A stretch of 64,000 nucleotides of DNA from Thalassobaculum sp. OXR-137 (lineage in GTDB: Bacteria; Pseudomonadota; Alphaproteobacteria; Thalassobaculales; Thalassobaculaceae): NCBI RefSeq assembly GCF_034377285.1, contig NZ_CP139715.1, positions 2,898,001-2,962,000 of the forward strand, written 5' to 3'. The notes beneath the pieces were generated by a model. The model saw nothing but the letters and a program-made list of their open reading frames with translations. It was not told where the DNA came from and searched no databases. Shown here piece after piece: positions 44,493-53,644 of this stretch. Numbering within the stretch: the stretch's first letter is position 1; every line of letters begins with the position of its first letter. A program made the translations under genes and the position numbers.

Positions 44493-45173
44493 TCAGGACA
44501 CCACCCGGCCGCCTTCGATGACCAGGGTACGGTCGCAGCGGGCCGCCAGGGCAGGATCGTGGGTGACCAGGAGCAGGGCGGCGCCGGAGCTACGGGCCAG
44601 CTCGAACATGGTCTCGATCACCACCTCGCCGGTGCGCTGGTCGAGATTGCCCGTCGGCTCATCCGCCAGCACGAGGCGCGGTGCGGCGACGAAGGCGCGG
44701 GCGATGGCGACGCGCTGCTGCTCGCCGCCGGACAGGGCCGATGGACGGTGGGTCAGCCGATGGCCGAGCCCCACCCGCTCCAGCATGGCCGTCGCCCGGG
44801 CCTGGGCGTTCTCCGCACCCGCCAGGGTCAGCGGCAGGGCGGCGTTCTGTTGGGCCGTCATCGAGGGGACCAGGTGGTAGGCCTGGAAGACGATGCCGAT
44901 GTCGCGGCGCCGCAGCAGGGTGCGGCCGCGCTCACTCTCCACAAGCATGTCGGTGCCGAGCACCCGGACCTCGCCGTCGGACACCGGCTCGAGCCCGCCG
45001 ATCACCGCGATCAGCGAGGATTTCCCTGATCCGGAGGGGCCGGTGACGGCGACGATCTCGCCGGGGGCAATTTGAAGGTCGATCCCTTTCAGGACCTCCA
45101 GATCGCCTTCGGGGGTCGGATAGGACAGACGGGCGCGGGAGAGGGTGACGACAGGGGAGGCGGTGAGATCCAT
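44493..45173 (-). CDS. ABC exporter ATPase (YbbA/LolD-like)
   Basis: The protein is 226 aa from ATG 45173. Walker A is VTGPSGSGKSSL, the signature is LSGGEQQRVAIARAF and Walker B is RLVLADEPTGNLD, followed by the H-loop LVTHD. The phrase DEPTGNLDQRT is typical of the LolD/MacB group that works mechanically with FtsX permeases. Longer in-frame starts reach 45566, but the domain begins at MDLTASPVVTLSRARLSY. Confidence 0.9.
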   Translation of the reverse strand: MDLTASPVVTLSRARLSYPTPEGDLEVLKGIDLQIAPGEIVAVTGPSGSGKSSLIAVIGGLEPVSDGEVRVLGTDMLVESERGRTLLRRRDIGIVFQAYHLVPSMTAQQNAALPLTLAGAENAQARATAMLERVGLGHRLTHRPSALSGGEQQRVAIARAFVAAPRLVLADEPTGNLDQRTGEVVIETMFELARSSGAALLLVTHDPALAARCDRTLVIEGGRVVS

Positions 45174-45612
45174 GATCCTCGGTCGGGCTGGGGCGGCGGG
45201 GGGCAACAGCGTTCGGGCAACAGCATTCCGGGCGGCCTGCGCCGGAGCCTTGTTGGAGATATGTACGCGGCAGGTCTCCGGCGGCAACCGCAGGCGCGCG
45301 TTTGAAGGGGCGATCCGGGGCGCAGGGACGGCCGGCTCGGACACGCCCGGCAACGACCGTCGCCCGTTGCGGAGGGGCAACGGGAAGACGCAGCGAACCC
45401 ATGGATCCCGTGACTCTTGACGATGATCGAAGCTGTCGAGAGGACCGGCAGACAGGGGCGGCGCGCACGCGACGGTCACGAGACTGTGAGGAGCGCTTAT
45501 CGCCGTCCCCGGATCCACCACCTCTTGCGGGAAGGAATCCGTTTTCCGCGCCCAGCTATGTGTCACGGCTGCCGGAGACGGCTATACAGAATGCATGGCA
45601 GGAGAGACGTTC
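45174..45612. other. 439-bp intergenic region between divergent genes
   Basis: This lies between the ABC ATPase start and the intradiol-like gene. Small ORFs on both strands lack ribosome-binding sites and family features. No terminator or operator was recognised. It must hold two divergent promoters. Confidence 0.45.
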
Positions 45613-46101
45613 ATGGCAGTTCATCCGCTAACCCGCCGCACGATCCTGGGCGCTGTCGGCGCGATCGCGGCGTCCGGCGTCCCCGGGCTCGTTACCCAGG
45701 TCCGGGCGCAGGAACTCGCGGCCACACCGTCCATGCGGGGCGGCTCTAACAACTATCTTCCCAACGCGCCTCTCGTGGAACGGATCGGCGGCGGCGGCTT
45801 CTGGATGTCGGGAACCGTCCGCCGCGCGGGCGACGGTGCCCCGCTCGCCGGACAGCGCATCCAGATCTGGGCCCACACGACCGAGGGGAACGAACGCGAC
45901 CCGCACAGCCACGGCGCGACCCTCACCGACGAGAACGGGGTTTTCCGCCTGGAGATGCCGCAGATCGTGCCGGCGTTCGGCCAGCCGCACGGGCATCTGG
46001 CCTATGACAGCGGCGATTTCGAGACCGTGTTCCTGCGGCCGGTCATGGCCAGCTCGAGCGATACCAGCCTGGAGGCGCATTTCGTGCTGAAGCCGGCCTG
46101 A
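45613..46101 (+). CDS. Secreted intradiol-dioxygenase-fold protein, degenerate metal site
   Basis: The protein is 162 aa with a twin-arginine-like signal (HPLTRRTILGAVGAIAASG). The beta-sandwich has GAPLAGQRIQIWAH, then GATLTDENGVFRLEMPQIVP and FGQPHGHLAYDSGDFETVFLRP, matching intradiol enzymes. The HxH ligand pair is kept (PHGH), but the two Tyr ligands expected after the IW strand and before the HxH are absent. It may not be a dioxygenase. AGGAGAG precedes ATG 45613. The next gene starts 11 bp downstream. Confidence 0.72.
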   Translation: MAVHPLTRRTILGAVGAIAASGVPGLVTQVRAQELAATPSMRGGSNNYLPNAPLVERIGGGGFWMSGTVRRAGDGAPLAGQRIQIWAHTTEGNERDPHSHGATLTDENGVFRLEMPQIVPAFGQPHGHLAYDSGDFETVFLRPVMASSSDTSLEAHFVLKPA

Positions 46102-46112
46102 GGGCGACGGCG

Positions 46113-46727
46113 TTGAGGGGGAGGCCCGAACCCAGGACCGTCCTTGCGTGGTCGGTTCTGGCGGCCGTTGTCATCGTGCCGCTGGTGGCGGCCGCGTTCA
46201 GTCCGCTGCTTGCCTGGCGCCAGCCGGTTTATATCGCGGCGGGCTTTGCCGGGATCGTCGCCCTGGCCCTCCTGCTGGTTCAGCCCCTGCTGATCGGCGG
46301 CTATATGCCCGGTCTGTCGGTCCGCGTAGCCCGGCGGTTCCACCGCACGGTCGGTGTCACTCTGGTCATGGCCGTGGTGGCGCATGTCGCGGGTCTCTGG
46401 GTCACCAGCCCGCCGGATGTGATCGACGTCCTGCTGTTCCGCTCGCCGACCCCGTTCTCGCTCTGGGGCGCGATCGCCATGTGGGCCGTCTTCGCCGCCG
46501 CCCTGGTCGCTGCCCTGCGCGGCGCGGTCGCCCGGTGGCCCCGGGCGTGGCGCCTTGCCCATACCGGGTTGGCGGCCGCCACAGTCCTGTCCAGCGTCAT
46601 CCATGCCCTTCTCATCGAAGGCACCATGGAGACGCTGTCGAAAGCGGTGCTGTGCGGATTGGCGATCCTGGCCACGGTCAAGCTGGCCTACGACCTGCGG
46701 CATTGGGTTCTCCGGCCGCGCCGATAA
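46113..46727 (+). CDS. Ferric-reductase-like (MsrQ-type) membrane protein
   Basis: The protein is 204 aa from TTG 46113, with about six TM segments. The heme-binding pattern is ARRFHRTVGVTLVMAVVAHVAGL, with a second pair of His in WRLAHTGLAAATVLSSVIHALL. This matches the ferric_reduct transmembrane domain (b-type cytochrome, YedZ/MsrQ-like). It probably works with the preceding secreted protein, since the genes are 11 bp apart. No flavin domain is attached. Confidence 0.75.
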   Translation: MRGRPEPRTVLAWSVLAAVVIVPLVAAAFSPLLAWRQPVYIAAGFAGIVALALLLVQPLLIGGYMPGLSVRVARRFHRTVGVTLVMAVVAHVAGLWVTSPPDVIDVLLFRSPTPFSLWGAIAMWAVFAAALVAALRGAVARWPRAWRLAHTGLAAATVLSSVIHALLIEGTMETLSKAVLCGLAILATVKLAYDLRHWVLRPRR

Positions 46728-46928
46728 CCACGCCCGCACACAGGGCCTCCAGGACGGATTCCCATTTCGCCGATAACGTGGGATGGTTGTGCACCGAAGG
46801 ACTCTGCGACTGTCCCGGCCCAGCCTCTTCTGTCTCCATGACAGGCCGAGAATCCCGGCGCGAACGGAGCACGGGAGCCGGCGGAGGCCGCCGGACAGGC
46901 GAAATTCTGATCGATCTGGGAGGATGAG

Positions 46929-47348
46929 ATGACCACCGTGAAGAAGACGGCCGCCGCACTGCTCGTCGCATTGTTTGTTCTGATGCAGACACCCGCCGAC
47001 GCCCTCGCCCAGCAGGTGCCGCCGGCGCCGGCGGCAAGTTCCTCCTCGTTCGACCCCTATTGGATGCTCGCCGTCGGGGCCGGCACGGTCGGCGGATGGG
47101 TGGCGGCCGGGATTCTGACGGACGGTCTGATTATCCCGGCCTATGTCGCGGCGATGGCCCCGCGTGCGGCCGTCGGAGGGGCCCAACTCGCCGGCGCCGC
47201 CGGGTCGCAGATGGGTGCCGGCGCGGCCGGAGCGGCGATGGCCACCGCGACGGCGGCGAACCATGCGATGGTCGCCTTTGTCCAGTATGCGGGACGCGTC
47301 ACGGGGGCGGTCGTCGGCGCGGCGATCGCCGATGGCTGGTATCGCTGA
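46929..47348 (+). CDS. Exported Ala/Gly-rich hypothetical protein
   Basis: The protein is 139 aa. The signal peptide is TAAALLVALFVLMQTPADALA, with cleavage near ALA-QQ. The mature part has two or three Gly/Ala-rich hydrophobic stretches (MLAVGAGTVGGWVAAGILT and ATATAANHAMVAFVQYAGRV) typical of small envelope proteins with membrane-inserting helices. No family was recognised. GGGAGG precedes the ATG. Confidence 0.65.
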   Translation: MTTVKKTAAALLVALFVLMQTPADALAQQVPPAPAASSSSFDPYWMLAVGAGTVGGWVAAGILTDGLIIPAYVAAMAPRAAVGGAQLAGAAGSQMGAGAAGAAMATATAANHAMVAFVQYAGRVTGAVVGAAIADGWYR

Positions 47349-47400
47349 GCCAGTCTGTCTGCGCGGGTAACGCCGCTCGGCCGACAGCACCGGATTGCCG

Positions 47401-47425
47401 CCGTCACCGGATGTTCCGGTGACGG
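47401..47425. terminator. Perfect 10-bp hairpin between convergent genes
   Basis: CCGTCACCGG (47401-47410) and CCGGTGACGG (47416-47425) flank a 5-base loop, between the ends of the exported protein gene and msrA. There is no T-run, but position suggests a bidirectional terminator. Confidence 0.5.
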
Positions 47426-47451
47426 GGCGGGTCCGTCGGCGGATCCGGATC

Positions 47452-47967
47452 TCAGGCCGCGTCGACGCGGCGCGGAAGCTTCCAGCCCGGCCGGATGAAG
47501 TGGCAGGTATAGCCGTTCGGAATCCGCTCCAGATAGTCCTGGTGCTCGGGCTCGGCCTCCCAGAAATCGCCCAGCGGCGCCACTTCGGTGACCACCTTGC
47601 CGGGCCAGAGGCCGGACGCGTCCACATCGGCGATGGTGTCTTCCGCCTCCGCCTTTTGCGCGGCGTCGGCATAGAAGATCGCTGAGCGGTAGCTGGGGCC
47701 GACATCGTTGCCCTGCCGGTTCGGCGTGGTCGGGTCGTGAATCTGGAAGAAGAACTCCAGAATCTGGCGATAGCTGGTCTGGGCGGGATCGAACATGATC
47801 TCGATCGCCTCCGCATGGGTGCCGTGGTTGCGGTACGTCGCGTTGGGCACATCGCCGCCCGAATAGCCGACGCGTGTGGCGACGATCCCAGGCTGCTTGC
47901 GGATCAGATCCTGCATGCCCCAGAAACAGCCGCCGGCCAGAACGGCGCGTTGGGTCTTGTCTGCCAT
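47452..47967 (-). CDS. msrA: Peptide-methionine (S)-S-oxide reductase
   Basis: The protein is 171 aa. The catalytic motif [10 protein letters not shown] places Cys14, followed by the family signatures [15 protein letters not shown] and [19 protein letters not shown]. It reduces methionine-S-sulfoxide in proteins with thioredoxin. No signal peptide is present, so it is cytoplasmic. GAAAGGG precedes the ATG. Confidence 0.94.
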   Translation of the reverse strand: MADKTQRAVLAGGCFWGMQDLIRKQPGIVATRVGYSGGDVPNATYRNHGTHAEAIEIMFDPAQTSYRQILEFFFQIHDPTTPNRQGNDVGPSYRSAIFYADAAQKAEAEDTIADVDASGLWPGKVVTEVAPLGDFWEAEPEHQDYLERIPNGYTCHFIRPGWKLPRRVDAA

Positions 47968-48097
47968 GGCTCAGCCCTTTCCTTGTTCTCGAACAGGTCG
48001 CGACCCTGAACATAGTCCCGAGCCGCGCCGTCTTCGAGATGCATCACGATCAAGATTGCGTGGAGGCCGGCCTGCCGATGGACGCCCCCGAGCGCCG

Positions 48098-48589
48098 CTA
48101 GGACGGCTCGGTGGCATCTTGCGAGGGCGCTTCGGCGCGGACCGGCGTGACGTCGGCCTCGCAGGAGGCGCCTTTCCAGTAGCCGAACAGTGTCGACTCG
48201 CGGTCACGGTAGATCGGACCTTCCATCGCCATCGGGTACCAGTGGCCGTCGTTGCTCAGCCGTTCGCCGGTGAGGTTGACGATGTCGCCTTCCTGGGCGG
48301 TCGTCCGAACGGGACCGCCCAGACGCGTCCACTCGTTGATCGCGTAGGCTTGGCCCTGTTCGATCTGGATGCCGGGCAGTTCCCATTCCGTCGGCAAGGT
48401 GTCCCACACGCAACTCCATTTCACCGCGTAGGACAGCTCGGGCCGGGTCGGGCGCTGCACGGGCGCCGAATCCGTCACCGGCACGTTCTCCGGGGACAGG
48501 ACGTCCAATGCCGGATAGTTGGTGGACGACGTGTCCACGCACCCCGACAGTCCTATGATCGCGGCGGCAGTAAGAAGTTCGTATCTCAT
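48098..48589 (-). CDS. Lipoprotein of unknown function
   Basis: The protein is 163 aa. The signal MRYELLTAAAIIGLSGC ends in the lipobox LSGC. The mature part contains WSCVWDTLP and IVNLTGERLSNDGHWYPMAMEG, with no recognised domain. GGGAGAG precedes the ATG. An AT-rich stretch upstream (about 48630-48720) probably holds its promoter. Confidence 0.7.
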   Translation of the reverse strand: MRYELLTAAAIIGLSGCVDTSSTNYPALDVLSPENVPVTDSAPVQRPTRPELSYAVKWSCVWDTLPTEWELPGIQIEQGQAYAINEWTRLGGPVRTTAQEGDIVNLTGERLSNDGHWYPMAMEGPIYRDRESTLFGYWKGASCEADVTPVRAEAPSQDATEPS

Positions 48590-48744
48590 TTGTCTCTCCC
48601 ATCTTGTCGATAATAGAAGTCTAGGTATGGCCAAAAATAATCATGATTAAAGATAATCTATGAGTATTCCGCTGATTTACATTCCGATTGACCGGTAATA
48701 GATTGCATAGACTTACGATCCGGTCTTTAACATGAAGCAATGTA

Positions 48745-48781
48745 TCGAGAATTCGCCGCCGAAAGGGTGGCGAATTCTCGA
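48745..48781 (-). terminator. 13-bp perfect inverted repeat after the exopolysaccharide operon
   Basis: TCGAGAATTCGCC (48745-48757) and GGCGAATTCTCGA (48769-48781) flank an 11-base loop, 9 bp past the end of the Sel1 gene. No T-run follows on the minus strand. It is probably a transcript end or RNA-stabilising hairpin. Confidence 0.5.
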
Positions 48782-48789
48782 ACTTTGGG

Positions 48790-51270
48790 TTATCCGGGCG
48801 CCGCACCGAGCGCGCTGTCGCGCCGCACACGCCGCTGCTCCACCGCCTCCGCCAGGGCGTTGCCCAGGCTGTTGATCGTGTCGACGTTGTCCGTGCGCAG
48901 GACCCGGTCGAGCCACAGGATCGCGGCGTCCTCGTTCGACGCCACCCCCTGCACCTCGAGATAGGCCTTGGCGATGGTCAGCAGGGCGCCGCTATGGCCG
49001 CTGCGGGCCGCCTCCAGCAGGTATTCCGCACCCTTCTGGTAATCCTGCTCGACCACCCTACCGTCGAGATAGAGGCGGCCGAGAACCACCTTGGCATAGG
49101 CGTGGTTCTGCTCCGCGCTCTCGCGCAGCAGCGCCAGCGCCCGGTCCGGCCACTTCTCGCCGCCGACGCCTTCGAGATAGGCGTTGGCCAGGGCGGTGCG
49201 CGCGTAGATATGGCCGCGATCGGCGGCCCGCCGCAGCAGATCGACGCCTTCGGCCTCATCCTTCGCCAGCCGCTTGCCGGAGATCCGTTCGCTGGCCAGC
49301 GTGACCATGGCGGGCACGTCGCCGTTGTCGACGGCTTGCTCCAGCCAGCGTTCGGCCGCCGGCAGATCGGCGGCGATGCCGCTTCCGTTCAGCAGCGCCT
49401 GGCCGAGCACGCGCATAGCGATCGGGTTTCCGGTACGGGCCGCCTCGCGGAGCAGGCGTGCACCCCGTTCCGGCCGGGCCGCGACACGCTCTCCCGCCAT
49501 GTAGAGGCGTCCGAGATCCGCCTTGGCGGCCATGTCGCCCTGGGCCGAGGCCCGCTCCAGCAGATCGACCGCCCGGTCGGCGTCGGGGCTGACGCCCTCG
49601 CCGTCCAGGTAGAGATCCGCCAGCCGGCGCATCGCATCGGCCCGGCCGGCATCCGCCGCCTTGCGGTACCAGCGGACCGCCGAGCGGGGATCGGCCGTTG
49701 GCAACATACCCTCGCGGTGGGCATCGCCGAGCAGGACCATGGCATAGGCGTCGCCGTCCGCGGCGGCCTGGCCCAGCAGGCGCTCGGCCTTCGCCGGCGC
49801 CGGGTCGACGCCGCGGCCTTCCAGATAGGCGCGGCCGACCTCGGTGCGGGCGCTGGTGTCGCCGGCGGCGATCGCCTTGTCCAGCCAGCGCATCCCTTCG
49901 GCCGGGCGGGGCGGCTGACCGCCGATCCCGTCCATGTAGAGCCGGCCGATCTCGCCATAGACCTTCTCGTCGCCGGCCTCGGCGGCGATCTTGTAGTAGC
50001 GCAGCGCCTTGCGGTCGTCGCGGGGCAGGGCCTCGCCCTTGTCGTAGAGCCGGCCGAGCGTGGCGGCGCTGCTGGCGTCGCCCTGCTCGGCGGCGGCGGC
50101 AAGGATGTCGATGCCCTGGCGCAGATCGGCAGGGCCGGTCGGCTGGGCGATCATCATCCTGCCGAGATCGACATCGGCGGAGTCGTGCCCCATGTCGCGC
50201 GCCGTCTCGAACAGCCGACGGGCCTTTGCCGGATCGCGCGCCACACCCTCGCCGTCGCGATAGGCGCGGGCGAGGTAGAGGGTGGAGCCGACCTGACCCT
50301 GGGCGGCGGCCCGCTCGTGCCAGGTGAAGGCCTGGACGGGATCGCGGGGAATCCCCGTGCCCTTGGCATAGTAGCGGCCGAGCAGGGACTGGGCGTAGGC
50401 GTGGCCGTCCTCGGCGCTCCGGCGGATCATCGCCAGACCGCGGTCTGGATCGGTCTCCAGACCGTCGCCCTCGACCAGCCGGCGGCCGTAATCGGTGCGC
50501 GACTGCAGATGGCCGGCTTCGGCGGCCTTCTGGCGCCAGGCGAGGGCATCTGATTGCGAGGCCGGGACGATGTCGCCCTCCTCGTAGAGTCGGGCCAGTT
50601 TGGTCATGGCCCAGGTCTCTCCCTGGGCGGCCCGCATCTCCAGCAGTCGGATCGCTTCCGACGCATGCTCCGGGCCGGCGTCCATTCGGGCGAGGCGGAG
50701 ATGGGCGTCCGGATCGCCGGTCCGGGCGGCCCGCGCGTACAGCTCCCGGGCCTTCTCCATGTCCCGGGGCACGCCCTCTCCGGCCTCGTAGAGCTCGGCG
50801 AGCGGATAGGCGGCCCGGTCGTAGGGCACGACCGTCTTGTTCGTGTCCAGCGCGAGCCGGAACAGCTCGGCCGCCCGCGCCGGATCGCGCGGCACTCCGT
50901 CGCCCTCGGCATAGAGGGTGCCGAGCTGGAAGGCCGCGTGGCCGCGGCGACGGGACAGTTTCTGTGTAGCCAGCTCCAGGTATTCGGCGGCCTTCGCCTT
51001 GTCCCGTTCGACGCCCCAGCCGTTGAGATAGGCCCGGCCGAGCTCGTAATTGCCCTGGGGATAGCCGTCATCGGCCAGCCGCCGGAAAGTCGGCAGGGCC
51101 GCCTCGTACTGGCCGCGGCCGGCCATCGCCTCGGCTTCGCGGTAGTCGTCCTTCATCCCGCCGGGAAGTTTCCAGTATCCGCCGGTGGCGCCGGCGCAGG
51201 CGGTAAGCGTCACCAGGGCCGCGGCCATCAGGGCGTGGCGGGACGCGCGTATCGGAATCTTTCGGGCCAT
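48790..51270 (-). CDS. AlgK-like Sel1-repeat lipoprotein
   Basis: The protein is 826 aa. The signal peptide ends in the lipobox LTAC. It is almost entirely Sel1/TPR-like repeats (GNYELGRAYLNGWGVERDKAKAAEY and about twenty more). AlgK, a periplasmic scaffold for alginate export, has the same architecture but is about half this length. The last gene of the alginate-like operon, it starts 2 bp after the PL5 lyase gene. It probably scaffolds the export machinery, although no AlgE porin is in the window. Confidence 0.78.
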   Translation of the reverse strand: MARKIPIRASRHALMAAALVTLTACAGATGGYWKLPGGMKDDYREAEAMAGRGQYEAALPTFRRLADDGYPQGNYELGRAYLNGWGVERDKAKAAEYLELATQKLSRRRGHAAFQLGTLYAEGDGVPRDPARAAELFRLALDTNKTVVPYDRAAYPLAELYEAGEGVPRDMEKARELYARAARTGDPDAHLRLARMDAGPEHASEAIRLLEMRAAQGETWAMTKLARLYEEGDIVPASQSDALAWRQKAAEAGHLQSRTDYGRRLVEGDGLETDPDRGLAMIRRSAEDGHAYAQSLLGRYYAKGTGIPRDPVQAFTWHERAAAQGQVGSTLYLARAYRDGEGVARDPAKARRLFETARDMGHDSADVDLGRMMIAQPTGPADLRQGIDILAAAAEQGDASSAATLGRLYDKGEALPRDDRKALRYYKIAAEAGDEKVYGEIGRLYMDGIGGQPPRPAEGMRWLDKAIAAGDTSARTEVGRAYLEGRGVDPAPAKAERLLGQAAADGDAYAMVLLGDAHREGMLPTADPRSAVRWYRKAADAGRADAMRRLADLYLDGEGVSPDADRAVDLLERASAQGDMAAKADLGRLYMAGERVAARPERGARLLREAARTGNPIAMRVLGQALLNGSGIAADLPAAERWLEQAVDNGDVPAMVTLASERISGKRLAKDEAEGVDLLRRAADRGHIYARTALANAYLEGVGGEKWPDRALALLRESAEQNHAYAKVVLGRLYLDGRVVEQDYQKGAEYLLEAARSGHSGALLTIAKAYLEVQGVASNEDAAILWLDRVLRTDNVDTINSLGNALAEAVEQRRVRRDSALGAAPG

Positions 51271-51272
51271 GG

Positions 51273-52676
51273 TCAGCCTCCCTTGTCGATGAGTTTGGGA
51301 TCGGGGACGCCCAGGTCCGCATCCTCGCCTTCCTGCAGCGCGTGCAGGCGCTCCTCGCATTCCACGCGCCAGGCGGTGTCCCGCGCGTCGCGCCATTGCG
51401 GGTGCTTGGCGCAGTAGTCGTCGCGCAGCCGGAAGGAGCGATCGGCCAGGGTGGCGATCTCGGTTTCCTGTTCCGTTTCGCTGGGGCGGTAGAAGTAGAG
51501 GGTGACGAAGCCGCCGGCGCTGCGGTTGTAGATCGGCCGCCGGCTCCGCACGATGCGGTCGACCCGGTCGGAGGGGAAGCGGGCGCCGTAGACCTCCATC
51601 CAGGCGAAATACTGCGGGTCGTCCATGAACCAGAGGTCCTGACGCTCGCCCACCTGTTCGGCGAAGGCGTCCGGGTCCTCCAGAGCGTCGAGCGAGTAGT
51701 TGACCAGCGTGTGCAGCGAGCGGCCGTCGACCTCCATCTCGTAGATGTCGTAGCCCTGCCGCTCGAGCATCTCGGCGATGAAGACCAGGTAGAGCGTGGC
51801 GTAGTTCTGATAGTGGAGGCGGCGGGAGCCGCGCAGCATCTCGCGCGGCAGGCTCCCGTCGGCATTCATCTCCCGCAGCGCCGAGTAGATCGCGCTGACG
51901 CCGAACCGCAGCAGGTCGTCGTCGTCGGTGGCGATGCCGATAACGGAGGCGTGCAGGCCGCGTCGGTAGAAGTGGTTGTTGCAGCAGGACAAGGCGATGG
52001 TGTGGAAGCCGGCATGGCGCCTGGAGGCGGCCTTCAGCCACGCCTCGATCTTGTCGGCCGCCTCGGGCCGGGTCGCCCGGATCTCGTCGCGCAAGATGGA
52101 ATAGCTGAAGCCGGCGGCGAACAGCGAGGACTCCACCGCGAACCAAGCCTGGGGCGTGGTCGGCTTGTATTCGAAATGCAGGAAGCCGTCGCCGTCGGCC
52201 CAGCGGCCCAGGAAGTCGGCGACGCACTCAGCGTAGTACGGATCGCCGGTGACCACATAGCGGCCGGCGAGCTTGGAGACCGCGTCCTCGAACTTGAAGA
52301 ACGGCTCGGCCGCGAGGCGCCAGGAATCCGGTTGCGGGTAAAAGCCGGGAAGGGCGAAGCGGTCGTTCAGCACCGGCAGGTCCTTCAGGTTCCGGCAGCT
52401 GCTGCCAAGCCTGAGCTTCTCGATCTCCTGTTTGATGAGGGCGGAATCCTGCTGTTTCAGCCAGCGCCGGCGGGCCTCAACGTCGAAGTATCCGGCCGAG
52501 GGGTCGGTGACCGTATAGCCGGACAGGTCGAAGGACTTGCGGTCCTCCGGCGTCACCAGGTTGGCATCCTTCAGAGCGGACTCGTCCGCCGCCCCCGCCG
52601 GAGCGGCCGTCAGGCAGACGGCCGCCACCGCGGCGCGGGCAATCCCGAGCATGGTTCTCGGCAACAGCTCCGTCAT
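51273..52676 (-). CDS. PL5-like (AlgL-type) polyuronate lyase
   Basis: The protein is 467 aa with a signal peptide ending near APAGAA-DE. The catalytic core matches AlgL/A1-III: Asn234-His235 (CCNNHFYRRG), Arg282 and Tyr289 (RGSRRLHYQNY), with the same spacing as Asn191, His192, Arg239 and Tyr246 of Sphingomonas A1-III. It would cleave mannuronate or another uronate by beta-elimination in the periplasm, clearing misrouted polymer. It overlaps the PL14-like gene by 4 bp. Confidence 0.83.
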   Translation of the reverse strand: MTELLPRTMLGIARAAVAAVCLTAAPAGAADESALKDANLVTPEDRKSFDLSGYTVTDPSAGYFDVEARRRWLKQQDSALIKQEIEKLRLGSSCRNLKDLPVLNDRFALPGFYPQPDSWRLAAEPFFKFEDAVSKLAGRYVVTGDPYYAECVADFLGRWADGDGFLHFEYKPTTPQAWFAVESSLFAAGFSYSILRDEIRATRPEAADKIEAWLKAASRRHAGFHTIALSCCNNHFYRRGLHASVIGIATDDDDLLRFGVSAIYSALREMNADGSLPREMLRGSRRLHYQNYATLYLVFIAEMLERQGYDIYEMEVDGRSLHTLVNYSLDALEDPDAFAEQVGERQDLWFMDDPQYFAWMEVYGARFPSDRVDRIVRSRRPIYNRSAGGFVTLYFYRPSETEQETEIATLADRSFRLRDDYCAKHPQWRDARDTAWRVECEERLHALQEGEDADLGVPDPKLIDKGG

Positions 52677-53644
52677 GGTGCGCCTCCCGCGAACAGCTCG
52701 ATGCTGTCGAAATCGACGGTCTGATCCTTCGGGCTCGCCCATTTCCGGCTGCTGCCGCCGAAGAAGGTGCTGAACATCAGGCCGTCGATGCCGGCATCGG
52801 CCACCGTGCGGTAGACGAGGTCGGTCTGCTCGATGACCTGCTTGCCGTCGATCCAGACGCGCACGATGCCGTCGGCCCGGTCGGGGTCGTTCAGCACGAC
52901 CTCCTGCTGGATCTCCATCCACCGGCCGGGTTCGAAACTCCAGTTGCCGCGGCCGATGCTCGCGCCGTAGTCGGTTTGCTTGTTGGCGACATAGGCGTAG
53001 ACCTCGCCTTCGCCGTCGCGCCGCCACATGAGGCGCATGCTGAAGCCCTTGGTGCCGTCGACCTTTTCGCCGCCGGAGGGGGCTTCGCCGCCGTAGAGGC
53101 CCGGCAACTTGCCGCCGCGCACGAACGCGAACCCGTCCTCGAAACGCACCCGGTAACGCAGACAGGCGCGCTCGGTGTCGTCCGGGAGCAGCCGAGCGAC
53201 GAAACCGGCCCCGCCGAGGGGACGCTTGTCCTTGCTCGACGGATTGATGGAATCCTTCGGGTAGCGGACCGTCAGCCGGCCGCCGTTCTCCCCGCTGGAG
53301 ACCGTCACGTTCTCGTCGAGTCCCCAGACCCGGTCCATCGTCAGGGCGCGCTTGGCCAGCGCGTCCTCCACGCCGCCGGTACCGGGCAGGTCGGCGGGCA
53401 GGTCCAGCGACCAAACCCGGTCGTAGCGGCCGGCGCAGGCGGCGATCGGCGCCGTGGGCTCGGACGCCTTCTTGTCGATCTTCGGCAGGCCGCCCGAACT
53501 GGCCGTGCCGGTTGGGCCGGCGACCAGGATCGTGGCCACGAGGGCGGTCACCCCGAGGCTGGCGAGCACGGGGAGGGCCGATTTCGGCCCCCTCCGGCTC
53601 AGGATCGAGCGCAGTCTCTCGTTTCGCTGTCCCATGGGGCTCAC
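52673..53644 (-). CDS. PL14-like polysaccharide lyase, secreted
   Basis: The protein is 323 aa with an N-terminal membrane anchor or signal (LPVLASLGVTALVATILVAG). The beta-jelly-roll region has FAFVRGGKLPGLYGGEAP, GFSMRLMWRRDGEGEVYAYV and LMFSTFFGGSSRKWASP, which match PL14 alginate/glucuronan lyases. It overlaps ugd and the PL5-like gene by 4 bp each, so two lyases from different families share one operon. Confidence 0.8.
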   Translation of the reverse strand: MSPMGQRNERLRSILSRRGPKSALPVLASLGVTALVATILVAGPTGTASSGGLPKIDKKASEPTAPIAACAGRYDRVWSLDLPADLPGTGGVEDALAKRALTMDRVWGLDENVTVSSGENGGRLTVRYPKDSINPSSKDKRPLGGAGFVARLLPDDTERACLRYRVRFEDGFAFVRGGKLPGLYGGEAPSGGEKVDGTKGFSMRLMWRRDGEGEVYAYVANKQTDYGASIGRGNWSFEPGRWMEIQQEVVLNDPDRADGIVRVWIDGKQVIEQTDLVYRTVADAGIDGLMFSTFFGGSSRKWASPKDQTVDFDSIELFAGGAP

